A model generated the notes under the pieces. That model saw nothing but the letters and a program-made list of their open reading frames with translations. It had not been told where the DNA came from and made no database searches. 43,882 nt of DNA from Lachnospiraceae bacterium (GTDB taxonomy: Bacteria; Bacillota; Clostridia; Lachnospirales; Lachnospiraceae), in contig CAADSM010000141.1 in assembly GCA_900751785.1 (NCBI GenBank), forward strand, positions 1 to 43,882, given 5' to 3'. The translations under genes and the position numbers were made by a program. Shown piece after piece: positions 8,327-18,900 of the stretch (its first letter is position 1; every line of letters begins with the position of its first letter).

Positions 8327-9238
8327 TTATCTGATGATCACCTGAAAATCTGTCGATGCGATCCGGATCACGTCGCCATTTTTCACAGGACAGGGGCTTT
8401 GCGGAGCAAGGCGCTGCTGATTAACATACGTCCCGTTCGAACTGTTCAGATCCGTGACAGTATACCCGCTGCCGCCTCGGCTGATCTTGCAGTGAACCCG
8501 GCTGATCATCCTGCTGAATGTCAGCGCGGCATCAACTGCGGACGGATTCTTTCCGATTACAAATTCATCCTTTGTCACCTTGACCTCTGCCCTCACGGGA
8601 GCGTTCATCGCCACCAGGTACAGCGTCCCGGCGCCTGTGTGCTGCGGCGGCTCCGGCTCTTTCCTCGGACTGACCGTCTCCCCTCTCATCACACGCCCGA
8701 GGTTCTCCAGCGAGAGTGTCCCATCCGAAAGATTTTCAGCCAGTCTTTCCAGCTCCGGGAGCGTTCTGTCCTCTCTCTGATTCACTTCCCTGAGAAGCTC
8801 AGCCCGCAGCTCTGTCTCAAACGCATCCTCATCCTGAAATACCGGGACACTGACCGGCAGGTAGATGAGCCTGACTTTACTGGTATTCATGTCAACATAG
8901 ATCCGATCGCAGGACAGTTCAACATTTTTGCACGAGAGGAATCCGTTGTTCTTCACTTCCTCAACCGCAGACAGAAGGCTTGACGCCACCGCCAGAAATC
9001 TGTCTGCGGACAGAATAGGAAGCAGGGCGGAAAGCGGCCTGCATGAGTCTGTCATATAGTACAGCTGTATCTTCCCGTTATATGTCATCTTCATGCTGCG
9101 CAGGAAGCATCCCCCCGTCTGACTCTGAAGCACCTTGTACTCTGTTGTCAGGAATATGCTGTTATCGTTCAGTATGTATGAAATGTTATCTCCGCATTTC
9201 AGTTCTGTATATGCTCTGTTCTCATCATGTCTTTCCAT
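8327..9238 (-). CDS. DUF6382-like plus FHA domain adaptor protein
   Basis: 303 residues, no signal peptide or membrane segment. Residues 1-170 resemble DUF6382. Their order (an alpha-helical ILSADRFLAVASSLLSAVEEV, then LSCDRIYVDMNTSKVRLIYLP) recalls a kinase-like fold and faintly the EssB/YukC pseudokinase domain; that comparison is my inference. Residues about 215-303 are a canonical FHA domain: IGK (beta-turn), SRVH and SSNGTYVN, all the phosphothreonine-binding residues. It is therefore a good candidate reader of the ETTLL motifs and kinases encoded in the same locus. It lies between a TPR membrane protein and the MinD-like ATPase with short gaps. The start at 9238 is preceded by AGGG seven bases upstream. 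Confidence 0.8.
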   Translation of the reverse strand: MERHDENRAYTELKCGDNISYILNDNSIFLTTEYKVLQSQTGGCFLRSMKMTYNGKIQLYYMTDSCRPLSALLPILSADRFLAVASSLLSAVEEVKNNGFLSCKNVELSCDRIYVDMNTSKVRLIYLPVSVPVFQDEDAFETELRAELLREVNQREDRTLPELERLAENLSDGTLSLENLGRVMRGETVSPRKEPEPPQHTGAGTLYLVAMNAPVRAEVKVTKDEFVIGKNPSAVDAALTFSRMISRVHCKISRGGSGYTVTDLNSSNGTYVNQQRLAPQSPCPVKNGDVIRIASTDFQVIIR

Positions 9239-9265
9239 TGTTATGCCCTGTATCCTTCTTTATTT

Positions 9266-10846
9266 TTATCTCGTAGAGTTTTCATTCCCAGCCCGGTTAA
9301 GTATACGAAGCTCTCCATGATCCAGTTCAAATACTTCCCATATATTTACGATTCCTGCATTCGGCGCAACCGTGATCACTTCCGGCTGAGCCTGCCCTGG
9401 CAGATACACCTTAACAGTAGCTCCGTACTGCTGCAGAGTCCCGGTCCTTCGGAAATCTTTTACCGTATATCGATATACGCCATTTAGATCGTACAGTGTA
9501 ATCGTCTCCGGTCCGTATCCTGTCGTATCATCGACATCCAGCTCGGCGATTGTTTCGCTTCCTGATGAACAGGTTTTATCTGAAAATGAAACGGACACAT
9601 CTGTCCCGCTGTCTGTCTCTCCTGTCAGATAGGAATCCAGATCCTGCGGTTCTGCGCCCCACTCAAGGACAATACGCGCCGTTCCTTCTGCCAGCGCCGG
9701 AGAGATGACAAACTGTTCGCCGCTGTAGTTCTTGTTCTCTTCTACTTCGAACTCGAACTCTTCTTCAACATATCCATCGGCAGTAATTGATACATCGTAT
9801 TGATCCGCATCCAGCTCCAGGCTGAACGCGCCGTCGCTTCCAGTCGAAACACTGTCAGAATGGGAAGCATCCTGCCGCGCGGTAAACTCAACCTTTGCGC
9901 CCGGGACTCCCTCTCCGCTCACTGCGTCGATCACGACTCCCGCCACAATTCCTTTCTTCTCTCTGTATTTATTGGCATCCGTGAGGATGATCTCATTCCA
10001 CGCATCACCCGAAACAATATTTCCCGCCTCATCTGTCTCAATATAGATTTCCAGGCTTCCTGTCGTCAGCTCGACATAAGTGCGTTCTTTCGTCTTGACC
10101 GGTTCCACCTTTGTACTGGAAAGCTTCTGCAGCTTATCCAGAGTTACAGAGCCTGAGAAATTATTAAAAAGCAGGGACAGTGAGTCCAGAGTAACCTTTT
10201 CCGGCATTCCCGACTCGTCCGGACGGTCTTTGTCCACATCCACAATGTCGTCATGTTCAGCCGTATTAGAATAGTAACAAGTCGCGCCAAGATCCGGGTG
10301 AACGACCTCCAGTTCTCCCTTCGCCACCTCGACGATATCCGGAGAACTTCCGTACTCTGTCTGGAAATCCTGGTAGCTGAAATTCTGAAGCTGCTGAAGG
10401 AAAGAGACATTCCAGCCGAACTCTCCCTTGTATTCCATCGTCTCTTTTTCCGGCTTGGGATCTCCGATCAGCCTGACCTGATATGTACCGTCCTCAATCC
10501 CATCGAGCATGTAGCGGATCTTCGGAGAATCCGTGATAAGATACCCCTTCTTCAGGATGACTTTGGCAGAAGACGTCTCATCCTGCTGCAGATAGACGTC
10601 CGCAAGCCCCATATATCCGTCTTCCTCCTCCGGCATTTCTTCTATAGCATTTTGGTAAGATACTATCGCCTGCTCAAAGTTTCCTTCCTGCACATACTTT
10701 TCCGCCGTTTTGATCGACTCGCTGTAGGACTGCCTGCTCATCATATGGCTCACTGCCAGGATTCCCGCCGCTGCGGCGATCACAAGGAGCAGCGCCCCGA
10801 CGCCGATAACGATCCACATTTTTCTCTTAGACTGTTTCTCTCCCAT
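9266..10846 (-). CDS. membrane-anchored TPR protein with carboxypeptidase-regulatory and YfaP-like domains
   Basis: 526 residues. The short basic N-terminus is followed by one membrane segment (about 10-32), so nearly all of it should be outside the membrane. Residues 38-105 form TPR-like helices (AEKYVQEGNFEQAIVSYQNAI). Residues about 300-375 form a carboxypeptidase regulatory-like beta domain (GIVAGVVIDAVSGEGVPGAK). A C-terminal part (ARIVLEWGAEPQDLDSYLTG) resembles YfaP/DUF2135 domains. It is probably a surface component or sensor of the locus, perhaps an assembly platform in place of EsaA/EssB; that role is inference. AGGAGG precedes ATG 10846 by eight bases. The gap to the upstream 43-residue peptide gene is 14 bases. 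Confidence 0.75.
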   Translation of the reverse strand: MGEKQSKRKMWIVIGVGALLLVIAAAAGILAVSHMMSRQSYSESIKTAEKYVQEGNFEQAIVSYQNAIEEMPEEEDGYMGLADVYLQQDETSSAKVILKKGYLITDSPKIRYMLDGIEDGTYQVRLIGDPKPEKETMEYKGEFGWNVSFLQQLQNFSYQDFQTEYGSSPDIVEVAKGELEVVHPDLGATCYYSNTAEHDDIVDVDKDRPDESGMPEKVTLDSLSLLFNNFSGSVTLDKLQKLSSTKVEPVKTKERTYVELTTGSLEIYIETDEAGNIVSGDAWNEIILTDANKYREKKGIVAGVVIDAVSGEGVPGAKVEFTARQDASHSDSVSTGSDGAFSLELDADQYDVSITADGYVEEEFEFEVEENKNYSGEQFVISPALAEGTARIVLEWGAEPQDLDSYLTGETDSGTDVSVSFSDKTCSSGSETIAELDVDDTTGYGPETITLYDLNGVYRYTVKDFRRTGTLQQYGATVKVYLPGQAQPEVITVAPNAGIVNIWEVFELDHGELRILNRAGNENSTR

Positions 10847-10860
10847 TCTCTTTTCCTCCT

Positions 10861-10992
10861 CTATCCGCCGATCTTCGCGATCTCATCTTTTATCTCCTGC
10901 TTCTTCCGGCTCAGCATGCGGTAAGCTGCGGCAAATCCGCCTGCTGCCAGCAGGATCAGCAGAACCCCCGCTGCGATCAATACGATTCCCAT
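10861..10992 (-). CDS. 43-residue single-pass membrane peptide
   Basis: A short gene between the kinase at 11000-12889 and the TPR protein. It reads MGIVLIAAGVLLILLAAGG followed by FAAAYRMLSRKK and a charged tail ending KDEIAKIGG. One membrane helix spans roughly residues 2-24, followed by a basic juxtamembrane stretch and a cytosolic tail (positive-inside rule). GGAG lies about ten bases before ATG 10992, inside the 3' end of the kinase gene, and the gaps on both sides are very short. Both points support translation. No known family is recognised; EssA is also a small membrane protein, but no similarity beyond size is visible. Confidence 0.6.
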   Translation of the reverse strand: MGIVLIAAGVLLILLAAGGFAAAYRMLSRKKQEIKDEIAKIGG

Positions 10993-10999
10993 TCTGCAC

Positions 11000-12889
11000 T
11001 CACTCCAATCCTTCTACGATACCGATCAGTCTCTCCATATCCTCATCTTCTGCTCCCTGCCTGTCATAGATGTGCCTGCAGGAGTCGTAGACGAACCCGA
11101 GATCACTCTCCACGTCGCTGTAATCTCCTTCCGAAGCAGCCTCATCCAGAATGTCATAACAGATCCACATCAGCACTCTGTAATCCTCCGGATACTCGCT
11201 CCGCATCTCCTGAAGACGTCTCTGACTCTCTCCATATCTCCCAAGAGCGCGGAGCGCCAGCGCCCGGTTCAGGCAGTCCTCATAGGACGGATCATCCCTT
11301 GCGCAGAGCCTCTCATAGTATGAGAGAGACTTCTCATACCAGGACCTTTTTACCGTATCCGCAGACGCCTCATTGCCCGCGTCAAAGGCCATGCTCCCCG
11401 CCTTTCTCAGCAGCTCGGCGCTGTCATCTGTCTGCGCCGCCTGCACGGCAGCTTCTGCCGCCCTCTCATAGTCCTCTTCTCCGGCCGCCGCATCCGCCAT
11501 AAGCCCATACAGATCTGCTTCCAGTTCTCTGTCGGAAGCCGTCCCGAGCGCTTCCTGCGCGCCGGAAAAGGCTCCTGCGTAATCACCTCTTGCATAATCG
11601 CTCTCCGCTTCGATCAGCCGGAGTTCGGCATCTCCAAGCCGCGCTGACGGATACTGCGCCGCTGCTGCCTGCGCATCCACATAGCTTCCGCCCCGCGCCG
11701 ACGCCACAAGGTAATCCCGCAGATAACTGCTCTCATCCTCATCCGAATCCAGCGCTTCCTTATAATGCTGCGCTGCCGACGCATACTGCTCCTGCCGGTA
11801 ATAGCTGTCCCCGACCGCGTGAAGCACTTCCGCCTTCTCTTCCGGATGGCGCTTCATATAGCCTTTCAGGAGAAAATCATTGAGCATCGCCGTACCTTCC
11901 GTCACGATCCTGGTCTCATCTCCCGCCTCCGTCGCCTCGTAGAGCGACCGGTAGGATTCCTTCCAGGAATCCTGCTGACAGATCCCCACTCCCATATAGA
12001 TCAGAAGGACGCCTGTTACCGCCAGGATTCCTCCAGCGAACCCGCTCAGGATCTGCATCCAGGAAAACTTCCTGTATTCCGGGTCCATCTTCTCTGTATT
12101 CCGGAGAGCCTCTCCCATACGCCGGGCGGACGAAAATCTTCTGTTCGGAAGAACTTCTATTGCTTTTGCGACAACAGCTTTCAGACCGGCGCTGTACGGG
12201 ATATCCATCTGCGTGATCGGATACGGCGCCCCTTTCTCCGGATCTGAATAATATCCTGTCATCAGCCGGTAGAAGACTGCTCCAAGACTGTAAATATCCA
12301 TTCTGCCGTCCAGTTCAACACTGCTGCTTCCCTTGTACAGCTTGTCCATCGCATACCGGTACTGCTCCGGGGCAGCATAATTCACGCTGATCCCTTGCAG
12401 CTCCTTGGACGTCTCTCCGTCCAGCGAGACATTGAAATCAATCAGGCAGACATGCCCCTCCGGAGTGATCATGATATTTGCCGGCTTAATATCGCTGTGC
12501 AGGATCCTCGGATTCTGCGAGTGAAAATAATCCAGGACGTCGCACAGCTCCGCCATCCACAGCCGAATGGTACTTTCAGGGAATTGATATCCGTTGTCCA
12601 GATAATACTGCAGATCATGTCCCGGAATATAGTCCATTACAGTATAAATTCCGGAACCCACGATCAGAAAATCAAAAACCTGCGGCAGATACGTGTGGTG
12701 CAGACGTTTCAGAATATCAGCTTCCGCCCGCACATTCATCCTTCCGGCAGCATTGTCCTTGATCCGCTTGATGATCACCTGCTTCTGAAGACGCAAATGA
12801 TAACCGAGATAAATAACTCCCGTCCCGCCTTTTCCGATTTCCCGGACAATCTGATAGATACCGTCAATAACATCTCCGTTCTGCAGCAT
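11000..12889 (-). CDS. membrane Ser/Thr kinase with altered catalytic motifs and outside TPR repeats
   Basis: 629 residues. Residues 10-265 form a Hanks-type kinase domain: glycine loop GKGGTGVIYLG (19-29), K41, catalytic loop HSDIKPAN (131-138) and APE (173-175). The usual HRD is HSD and DFG is DFN (151-153), so it is a non-RD enzyme with an altered metal-binding loop. Activity may be low or unusual, although the Lys, catalytic Asp and Asn remain. One membrane segment lies at about 275-297, followed by some 330 extracytoplasmic residues of TPR-like helices (GDSYYRQEQYASAAQHYKEA). It should phosphorylate or bind locus proteins in the cytosol while sensing outside signals. It follows the Ig-repeat gene after a stem-loop, so it may be transcribed at a different level. 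Confidence 0.88.
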   Translation of the reverse strand: MLQNGDVIDGIYQIVREIGKGGTGVIYLGYHLRLQKQVIIKRIKDNAAGRMNVRAEADILKRLHHTYLPQVFDFLIVGSGIYTVMDYIPGHDLQYYLDNGYQFPESTIRLWMAELCDVLDYFHSQNPRILHSDIKPANIMITPEGHVCLIDFNVSLDGETSKELQGISVNYAAPEQYRYAMDKLYKGSSSVELDGRMDIYSLGAVFYRLMTGYYSDPEKGAPYPITQMDIPYSAGLKAVVAKAIEVLPNRRFSSARRMGEALRNTEKMDPEYRKFSWMQILSGFAGGILAVTGVLLIYMGVGICQQDSWKESYRSLYEATEAGDETRIVTEGTAMLNDFLLKGYMKRHPEEKAEVLHAVGDSYYRQEQYASAAQHYKEALDSDEDESSYLRDYLVASARGGSYVDAQAAAAQYPSARLGDAELRLIEAESDYARGDYAGAFSGAQEALGTASDRELEADLYGLMADAAAGEEDYERAAEAAVQAAQTDDSAELLRKAGSMAFDAGNEASADTVKRSWYEKSLSYYERLCARDDPSYEDCLNRALALRALGRYGESQRRLQEMRSEYPEDYRVLMWICYDILDEAASEGDYSDVESDLGFVYDSCRHIYDRQGAEDEDMERLIGIVEGLE

Positions 12890-12939
12890 ACTTCTCTTCT
12901 CCCAGTTGCATGTTTCTATTCACAGTAACAATTGCAAAG

Positions 12940-12973
12940 CAAGCTGCCCAAATATTCCTATTCAGACAGCTTG
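12940..12973 (-). terminator. imperfect stem-loop between surface-protein and kinase genes
   Basis: Arms CAAGCTGTCT and GGGCAGCTTG (minus sense) enclose a 14-base AT-rich loop, followed by CTTTGC rather than a full U-run. This 109-base gap is the longest one between genes on this side of the locus before esxA. The stem could reduce read-through after the giant surface-protein gene. Confidence 0.45.
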
Positions 12974-12998
12974 ACTTCCTTTCTTCTAACTTGATTTT

Positions 12999-15900
12999 TT
13001 ATTTTGCCTGCTCATTCTTTTTCTTTTTAAAGATCAGGAAATACCAGCAGGCGCCTCCTGCGATCAACAGAATTACAATGATCGATCCCACAAGAAGCGG
13101 TGTATTATTCACATACTGGATCAGCAGGTTGGAAGTTACAAGAACGCTGATTCCTTCTGTCTCCGCCTCATTTCCGGCAGCGTCTCTCGCAACTGCCTTG
13201 ATATTCTGGAACTCGTCGGCATTGCCGATCGTATAGGTCAGCGCGCCGCCGGTCCGCTCGATCTCAGATGCCTTATAGCTCTTGTCCGGAGTAATGCCGT
13301 CCCCAAGGTAGATATCCACCGTCCCCATCGCCATATTATCTGCTACATTGACCGTCATATCGCGGCTGTCCGCACGGTACTGTTCGCCGTTCTCCACACC
13401 TGTAATAACTACTGATGGAGCCGTCTTGTCGATAACAAACTCGATATCGCTGTCTTTCACCTTATTATTCTGTACGTTTGTCGCGCGGTCCTCTGAATCG
13501 ATGGTTACTGTATAGTGTCCTTCTTCTTCAAAGTTCTTCTTGTCGATCGTATACTGATATTCCTTCCAGGATACGTCCGATCCGCTTTCTCTTACCGTGT
13601 AGTCGCTGCCCTTCTCCAGGTTCACCAGCTCTCCGTCGCGCCCGTAGGAAATTCCGTTGTTGACCAGCGTATCTACGTTGATCTCTGTCACGACAAGATC
13701 CTGTTCCTCTTTTGCATAATAGTCATCCAGCAGCTTCTCAGTGTCATCTGAGAATACATAGACAGAACCGAATCGGTTGACTGAGAATGTTACGGACTGT
13801 TCCGTCACATTGCCCGCCTTGTCGGTAATAGCCGCCGTCAGTGTGTACAGGTCGTCATTCTCCTTTGTACGTGCGAAATCGTCCATCTTGATGCTCTCGC
13901 CGTTGGCAATACCTGTTCGGGTTCCGGTGAGCTCTTTCTCGTCATGCTTTGCACCCTTGAGCGTAAGCTTAACTCCGTTTTCGGAATAGTTGATATCGCT
14001 GTATGTCACGCCCGGCGCTACCAGATCTTTATTCGCAGACTTATCTACGATATCAAAGAACTCAACCTCCGGCACTGTCTGGTCGATCGTAAATGTATCT
14101 CCCTGATAATCCGCCGCTGCATTGCCTGCCAGGTCAGTATAATCGACGTCAAACGTATAATCTGCATCTGCTGAGAATCTCACACTCGCTGTATGAACAT
14201 CACCTCTCGTACTCCATGAGCCAAGTCCCGGCGCCGACACTCCGGTTCCCTGAAGCCTTGCCGTGATTGCTGCATTGACCTCAGCCGCATTGAAGTTATG
14301 CTCTGTCACCGTGATCGTCGCTGTTCTCTCAGCGTTAAAGTATCCGTTTTCCGCATCTCTGTTGTTGTCGTAGGACACCTGGATCGTCGGATCTGTCTGG
14401 TCGATCGTGAAGTCGTCCACCTGCGTATAGCTGGAATCATTTCCTGCAAGGTCTGTCGTGTTCAGCGTCAGTGTATAATCACCGTCCGCCGCAAATGTAA
14501 CATAGCATGTGTGTGTCGCATTGTCAGAAACACCTGAGTCAGCACTGTGAGACCATCCGCTGATGGAAGGCATCGTGCCGTCCGTGTTCGTGATATTGAA
14601 CCTTACTGCCGACTCGTCAAAGTTACGCTCTGTCACTGTGACTGTTGCTGTTCTCGTCGCATTGTAGTAACGCTCGTTGAGCGGACTGTTCAGATCGTAG
14701 GTTACCTGGATGGTCGGGTCGGTGTTGTCGATGCTGAGCTGTACGGTCTCGCTGTCATATGGATTTCCTGCAAAATCAACTGCATGTACTGTTACCCTGA
14801 CATCGTTACTGTTATACTTGTCCGCTGGAATCACAATATTTCCGGACCAGTTCTGATGGCTCTGTACCCGGTTGTCAGAATTATCCATTAACCAAGTGGT
14901 TTCACCATCATTTACATTTCCTGTTGCTGTAACTTCATACCAAAGAGACTCAATACCGGAATATGTATTACCATTAGTCGGGTCCGTCACCTCTACATGA
15001 AGTGTAACATCGTCTCTGAAAATGCCATTGCGCGGTGTGCTCAGATTTGTGATCGTAATTACCGGCTTAGTATTGTCGGCAACCGCTCCCCGTGAAGGAT
15101 AAAGATACGTCACATGTCCGGCATAATCGGTTAATTTAGCATATACTACGAACTGTTCATCTGGACTCACTGTAAACGATCCACTCTTCTCCGCCTGAGT
15201 TCCCTGAACAACCAGCGGATTCCAAGTATTCATTGAGGTTACCTGATTTTCATCAGCCATCGGCATTCTCGATTTATAATACTCAATACTCTTGATTCCT
15301 GATGTCTCATCCTCTGAACCAAATTTCACTTCATAATCATGATTTCTGAAAATATTGAATGAAATCACATCGAGAAAACTTTCAAGCCATACCGGGATAT
15401 CAGGTGCACCTTCTCCATCTCCGTCAAGGTTAATTGTTCCTGTCGGATTTGTCTGGTCTACAGTAAAATAATTTGGATCATATACTGCCTCATTACCTGC
15501 CAAATCAGTGTAAGTAAATGTAAACGTATAATTGGCATCTGTTAAAAACAGAAATTCGCTGTTGGTTCTTATCTCATTTGCGCTTCCCCAATTTGAAGAA
15601 ATATTTTCTGAAGCAGTTGTAAGATAGTCCTGGCTTTTAACAGCATCCACATTTTCATTCTTTGCGTTTACGCCGTTCGTTCCATCAAAATTCCACTGAT
15701 TATTAAATTCCTTTTCTCCGTTTTCATTTTCAAGCCAGAAATTCTTCTCGTCTATTGTTACTGTTGCGCGTACTGCTTTTGTTCTATAGACTCCTTCTCC
15801 TTCCGCCGGCTGGTAAGTCAGCGGTGTGAACTCAGCACCATCCGTGTAGCTTACGCTGATCTTTGGTGCCGTTTTATCAATGACAAATTCGTTCTTTATA

Positions 15901-18900
15901 ATTTTCGCTGTTTCTTCATCTACAGTCTCATCGATAATATACTTCACTTCTTCCGGATCCGCTTCATTTCTGGCTTTATCTGCACAATGAGGTACAATGT
16001 AATACTCATTATCCTTTTCAAAAGTCAGAGTAAGCGTATTAACTCTGTCATTATCATAAGTTTCCCAGGTTCTGTCACTCTGATTATCTTCAATTTCTTC
16101 TCCTACTTTGATTCCATAATCGGAGAGTGCATCAAGAGTCACATCTTCTTCCAGCGCCACGCTGTCTAAATCTGCTGCTGCCTTAAGGTCAAACGTAATA
16201 CCATTAACATCAAAGTTCCTCTCGTTATACTCAAGGGTCATAACTCTGTCTGAATTAAAGTACTTATTGTTCTTAACATCAGTATCGTTATTGTAAGAAA
16301 CTGTAATTATCGGTGCCGTTGAATCAATCTTAATATTCTGTTCTTCTGTCAGACAATTCTCTTTCGGACGTTCTTTATCCCATGCCTGATCATACGCCGT
16401 AACTACCAGACGCAAATTATTGCTGTCATATTTCTTACTGATCGTACCTTCAATTGTATAACTCGATAATTCATCCGCTATTTCAGTAAGCGTATATCCC
16501 TCACTAGAACTGCTGTCAACATAATTCTCATCAATCTGAACTTCGCGGTATTCCTCTTTAATCTCATCCTCACCGTCAAAAAGTCTGATTTCAACCCTTT
16601 CCAATCCGGAGGTGACATTTCCGTCAGTCACTGTTACTTTATAAGAAACATCATCCTTATAATAAGTGTCCGGATCAAACGGCGTCCCATCTTCCTGTGT
16701 GATTGAAACCGTCGGCTCTGTCACATCAAGAATCAGTCCGTTAGAAGAATATACCGCCGTATTATTCACATTATCGGTAATTTTAACAAGCACAACATAG
16801 TTGCCCTGTACAGAATCCAGCTGACCATTCTTGCCGGTGACAACCGGAATAGAATCTGTATCTTCTGTCGTGTCAATCCAGTCAGCGCTCTCTATAACCG
16901 TATGAATATTTTCTTCATTCAGCTGTTCATCAGAATCTACTTTATAGACATAGTATTTCCAGTCTTTTACGCCGCTCTGCTTTACTGTCTCAGTTCCCGT
17001 TACCTGATCAGCCTTATCTTCATCATTCCATTCTACATTCTCAATAGAATATTCTGTATTCTGATAGTTATTGAACGTAATCGCTGAAAACCAGGTGTCT
17101 GAAACTTTAGTCTTTCCTGCCCAGTCGCCGAATACAAAATCAGGATCTGTCTGGTCAACTGTAAAGCTCCATGATCTCTCCTTAGTGCTGTTCGGCGGCC
17201 ACCCGTTTGTCTGCAAAGATAATTTACCGTCAATCTTTACAGTATTATCGCCTGCTGTAAATCCTTCTTCACAGAGATTGTAGTCTCTTCTGCCTACTGT
17301 CAGGATAATCTTGTCATAATACGATGATATTACATCTGCCTCATCTGTTGATGACTCTGAGGTTTTGAATGATGCCTTCAGAGTTCCGTCACTGATCCAT
17401 GTATTCCCCTTCTCATCTGTATACAACGAGCCGCCTTCAACATAAAGATTTATGCTGTCCAGAATCTGCTTAAGTGTCAATTCTTTGCTTATTACTGTAA
17501 GGCTTCCAAGATACTGATCCCCCAGAGCCTCATTATCCTGAGAGGCCACAAAATGATAATTTGTAGTATCCTGCACGCTGTTCATATTTGGTTTTATGAT
17601 AGACTCATGAACATCAACATTGTAAATTGGCCAAGGAACTGTTGCCCGAAAAGCGGTCATATCAACAACGTCTCCTGACACAATTCCTGTATCCGCTCCT
17701 GTCAGTTCACCATCAATGGCATATACCATACCTTCCTGATTTCTAAGGGCTTTCCTTACATTATCTCCATAAAAAATTGTGAAGTCCTCTGTTCCAAGAT
17801 AAACTGTCCTCTTTACAACGTTTATACTCGCACCTAGTTCTGTTCCTTCATAATTTGTGCACTCTATGCGATTGCTTAAAGAAATCTCTTCTCCTGCAAG
17901 CGTTGTTCCTGAAATTTTATCAATTGATTTGATCGTTACCTTATCATAAGGCGTATCCTTTACGTCTTTTCCTTCAATGTCACCTGTCAGTTCAAGCGAC
18001 AATCCCTTTGCAGTATCCAGATCCCCAGTATAAATTCCTAAGTTTTCCAAATCTGTCTGTGAGATTGAACCCGTCACCTTCACCTCAGTGCTTCCATTAT
18101 AAGTTCTTTCCGTTATCGGAGTTGTACTGATTGCAGTCTCTGAAATATCAAGCGCTTTCTGAGAATAGATATAATAATTCTTTTCAGACGGAAGATAATA
18201 ACCGTTCTGAGCAGCCTTTACTGTAATATATGCAGCACCATTGCCTACAATCGTTGCTTTTCCGGTCTCTTCATCTACTCTTACAATATCTTCATTTGAG
18301 GAAAAGTAGGAAAGCTTCCTGCCCTTTTCTGAATCCGCTTCAACCTCGATATTAAAGGATACTCCTTCCTCAGAAGCTTCCATATCATTTGTGAACAGCC
18401 TTGGAGTTGTTTCACTGTTGGTTTTATCGGTAAATATAAGTTCATATGTTCTATAAAGACCTTTGAGAGTTGCCGGCACACTGCTGCCCTCATATTTCCA
18501 GTCTCCTGTATACTCTGCCACAAATGTAACGTCTCCGATTAAAGCATCCTGATCATAATATGTCCACTCTGCTGTACCCGAGACAACATCCACATACTGG
18601 ATTTCCTGTCCCACTGTAAATTTAATTGTTCCCGTAGCATCTGTCGGCAGCCCTACTACTGTACAAGTTACAGACTCAATATCATTGTTTCCATCTGGGA
18701 CAGCATTAAGCTCCAGACCGATTGCCGTGCTGATTCTTGCCGAAGCCACCTGAATACTGTTTGATACTTTTCCATTATAAGAAGCCGTTATCCTTGCCAC
18801 TCCACTGCCCACAGCAGTAACCTGACCATTTTCATTTACAACTACGGCTTCCGTATTGTCGGACTGCCATGCATACACCGCACCGGCAACCGGATTTTTT

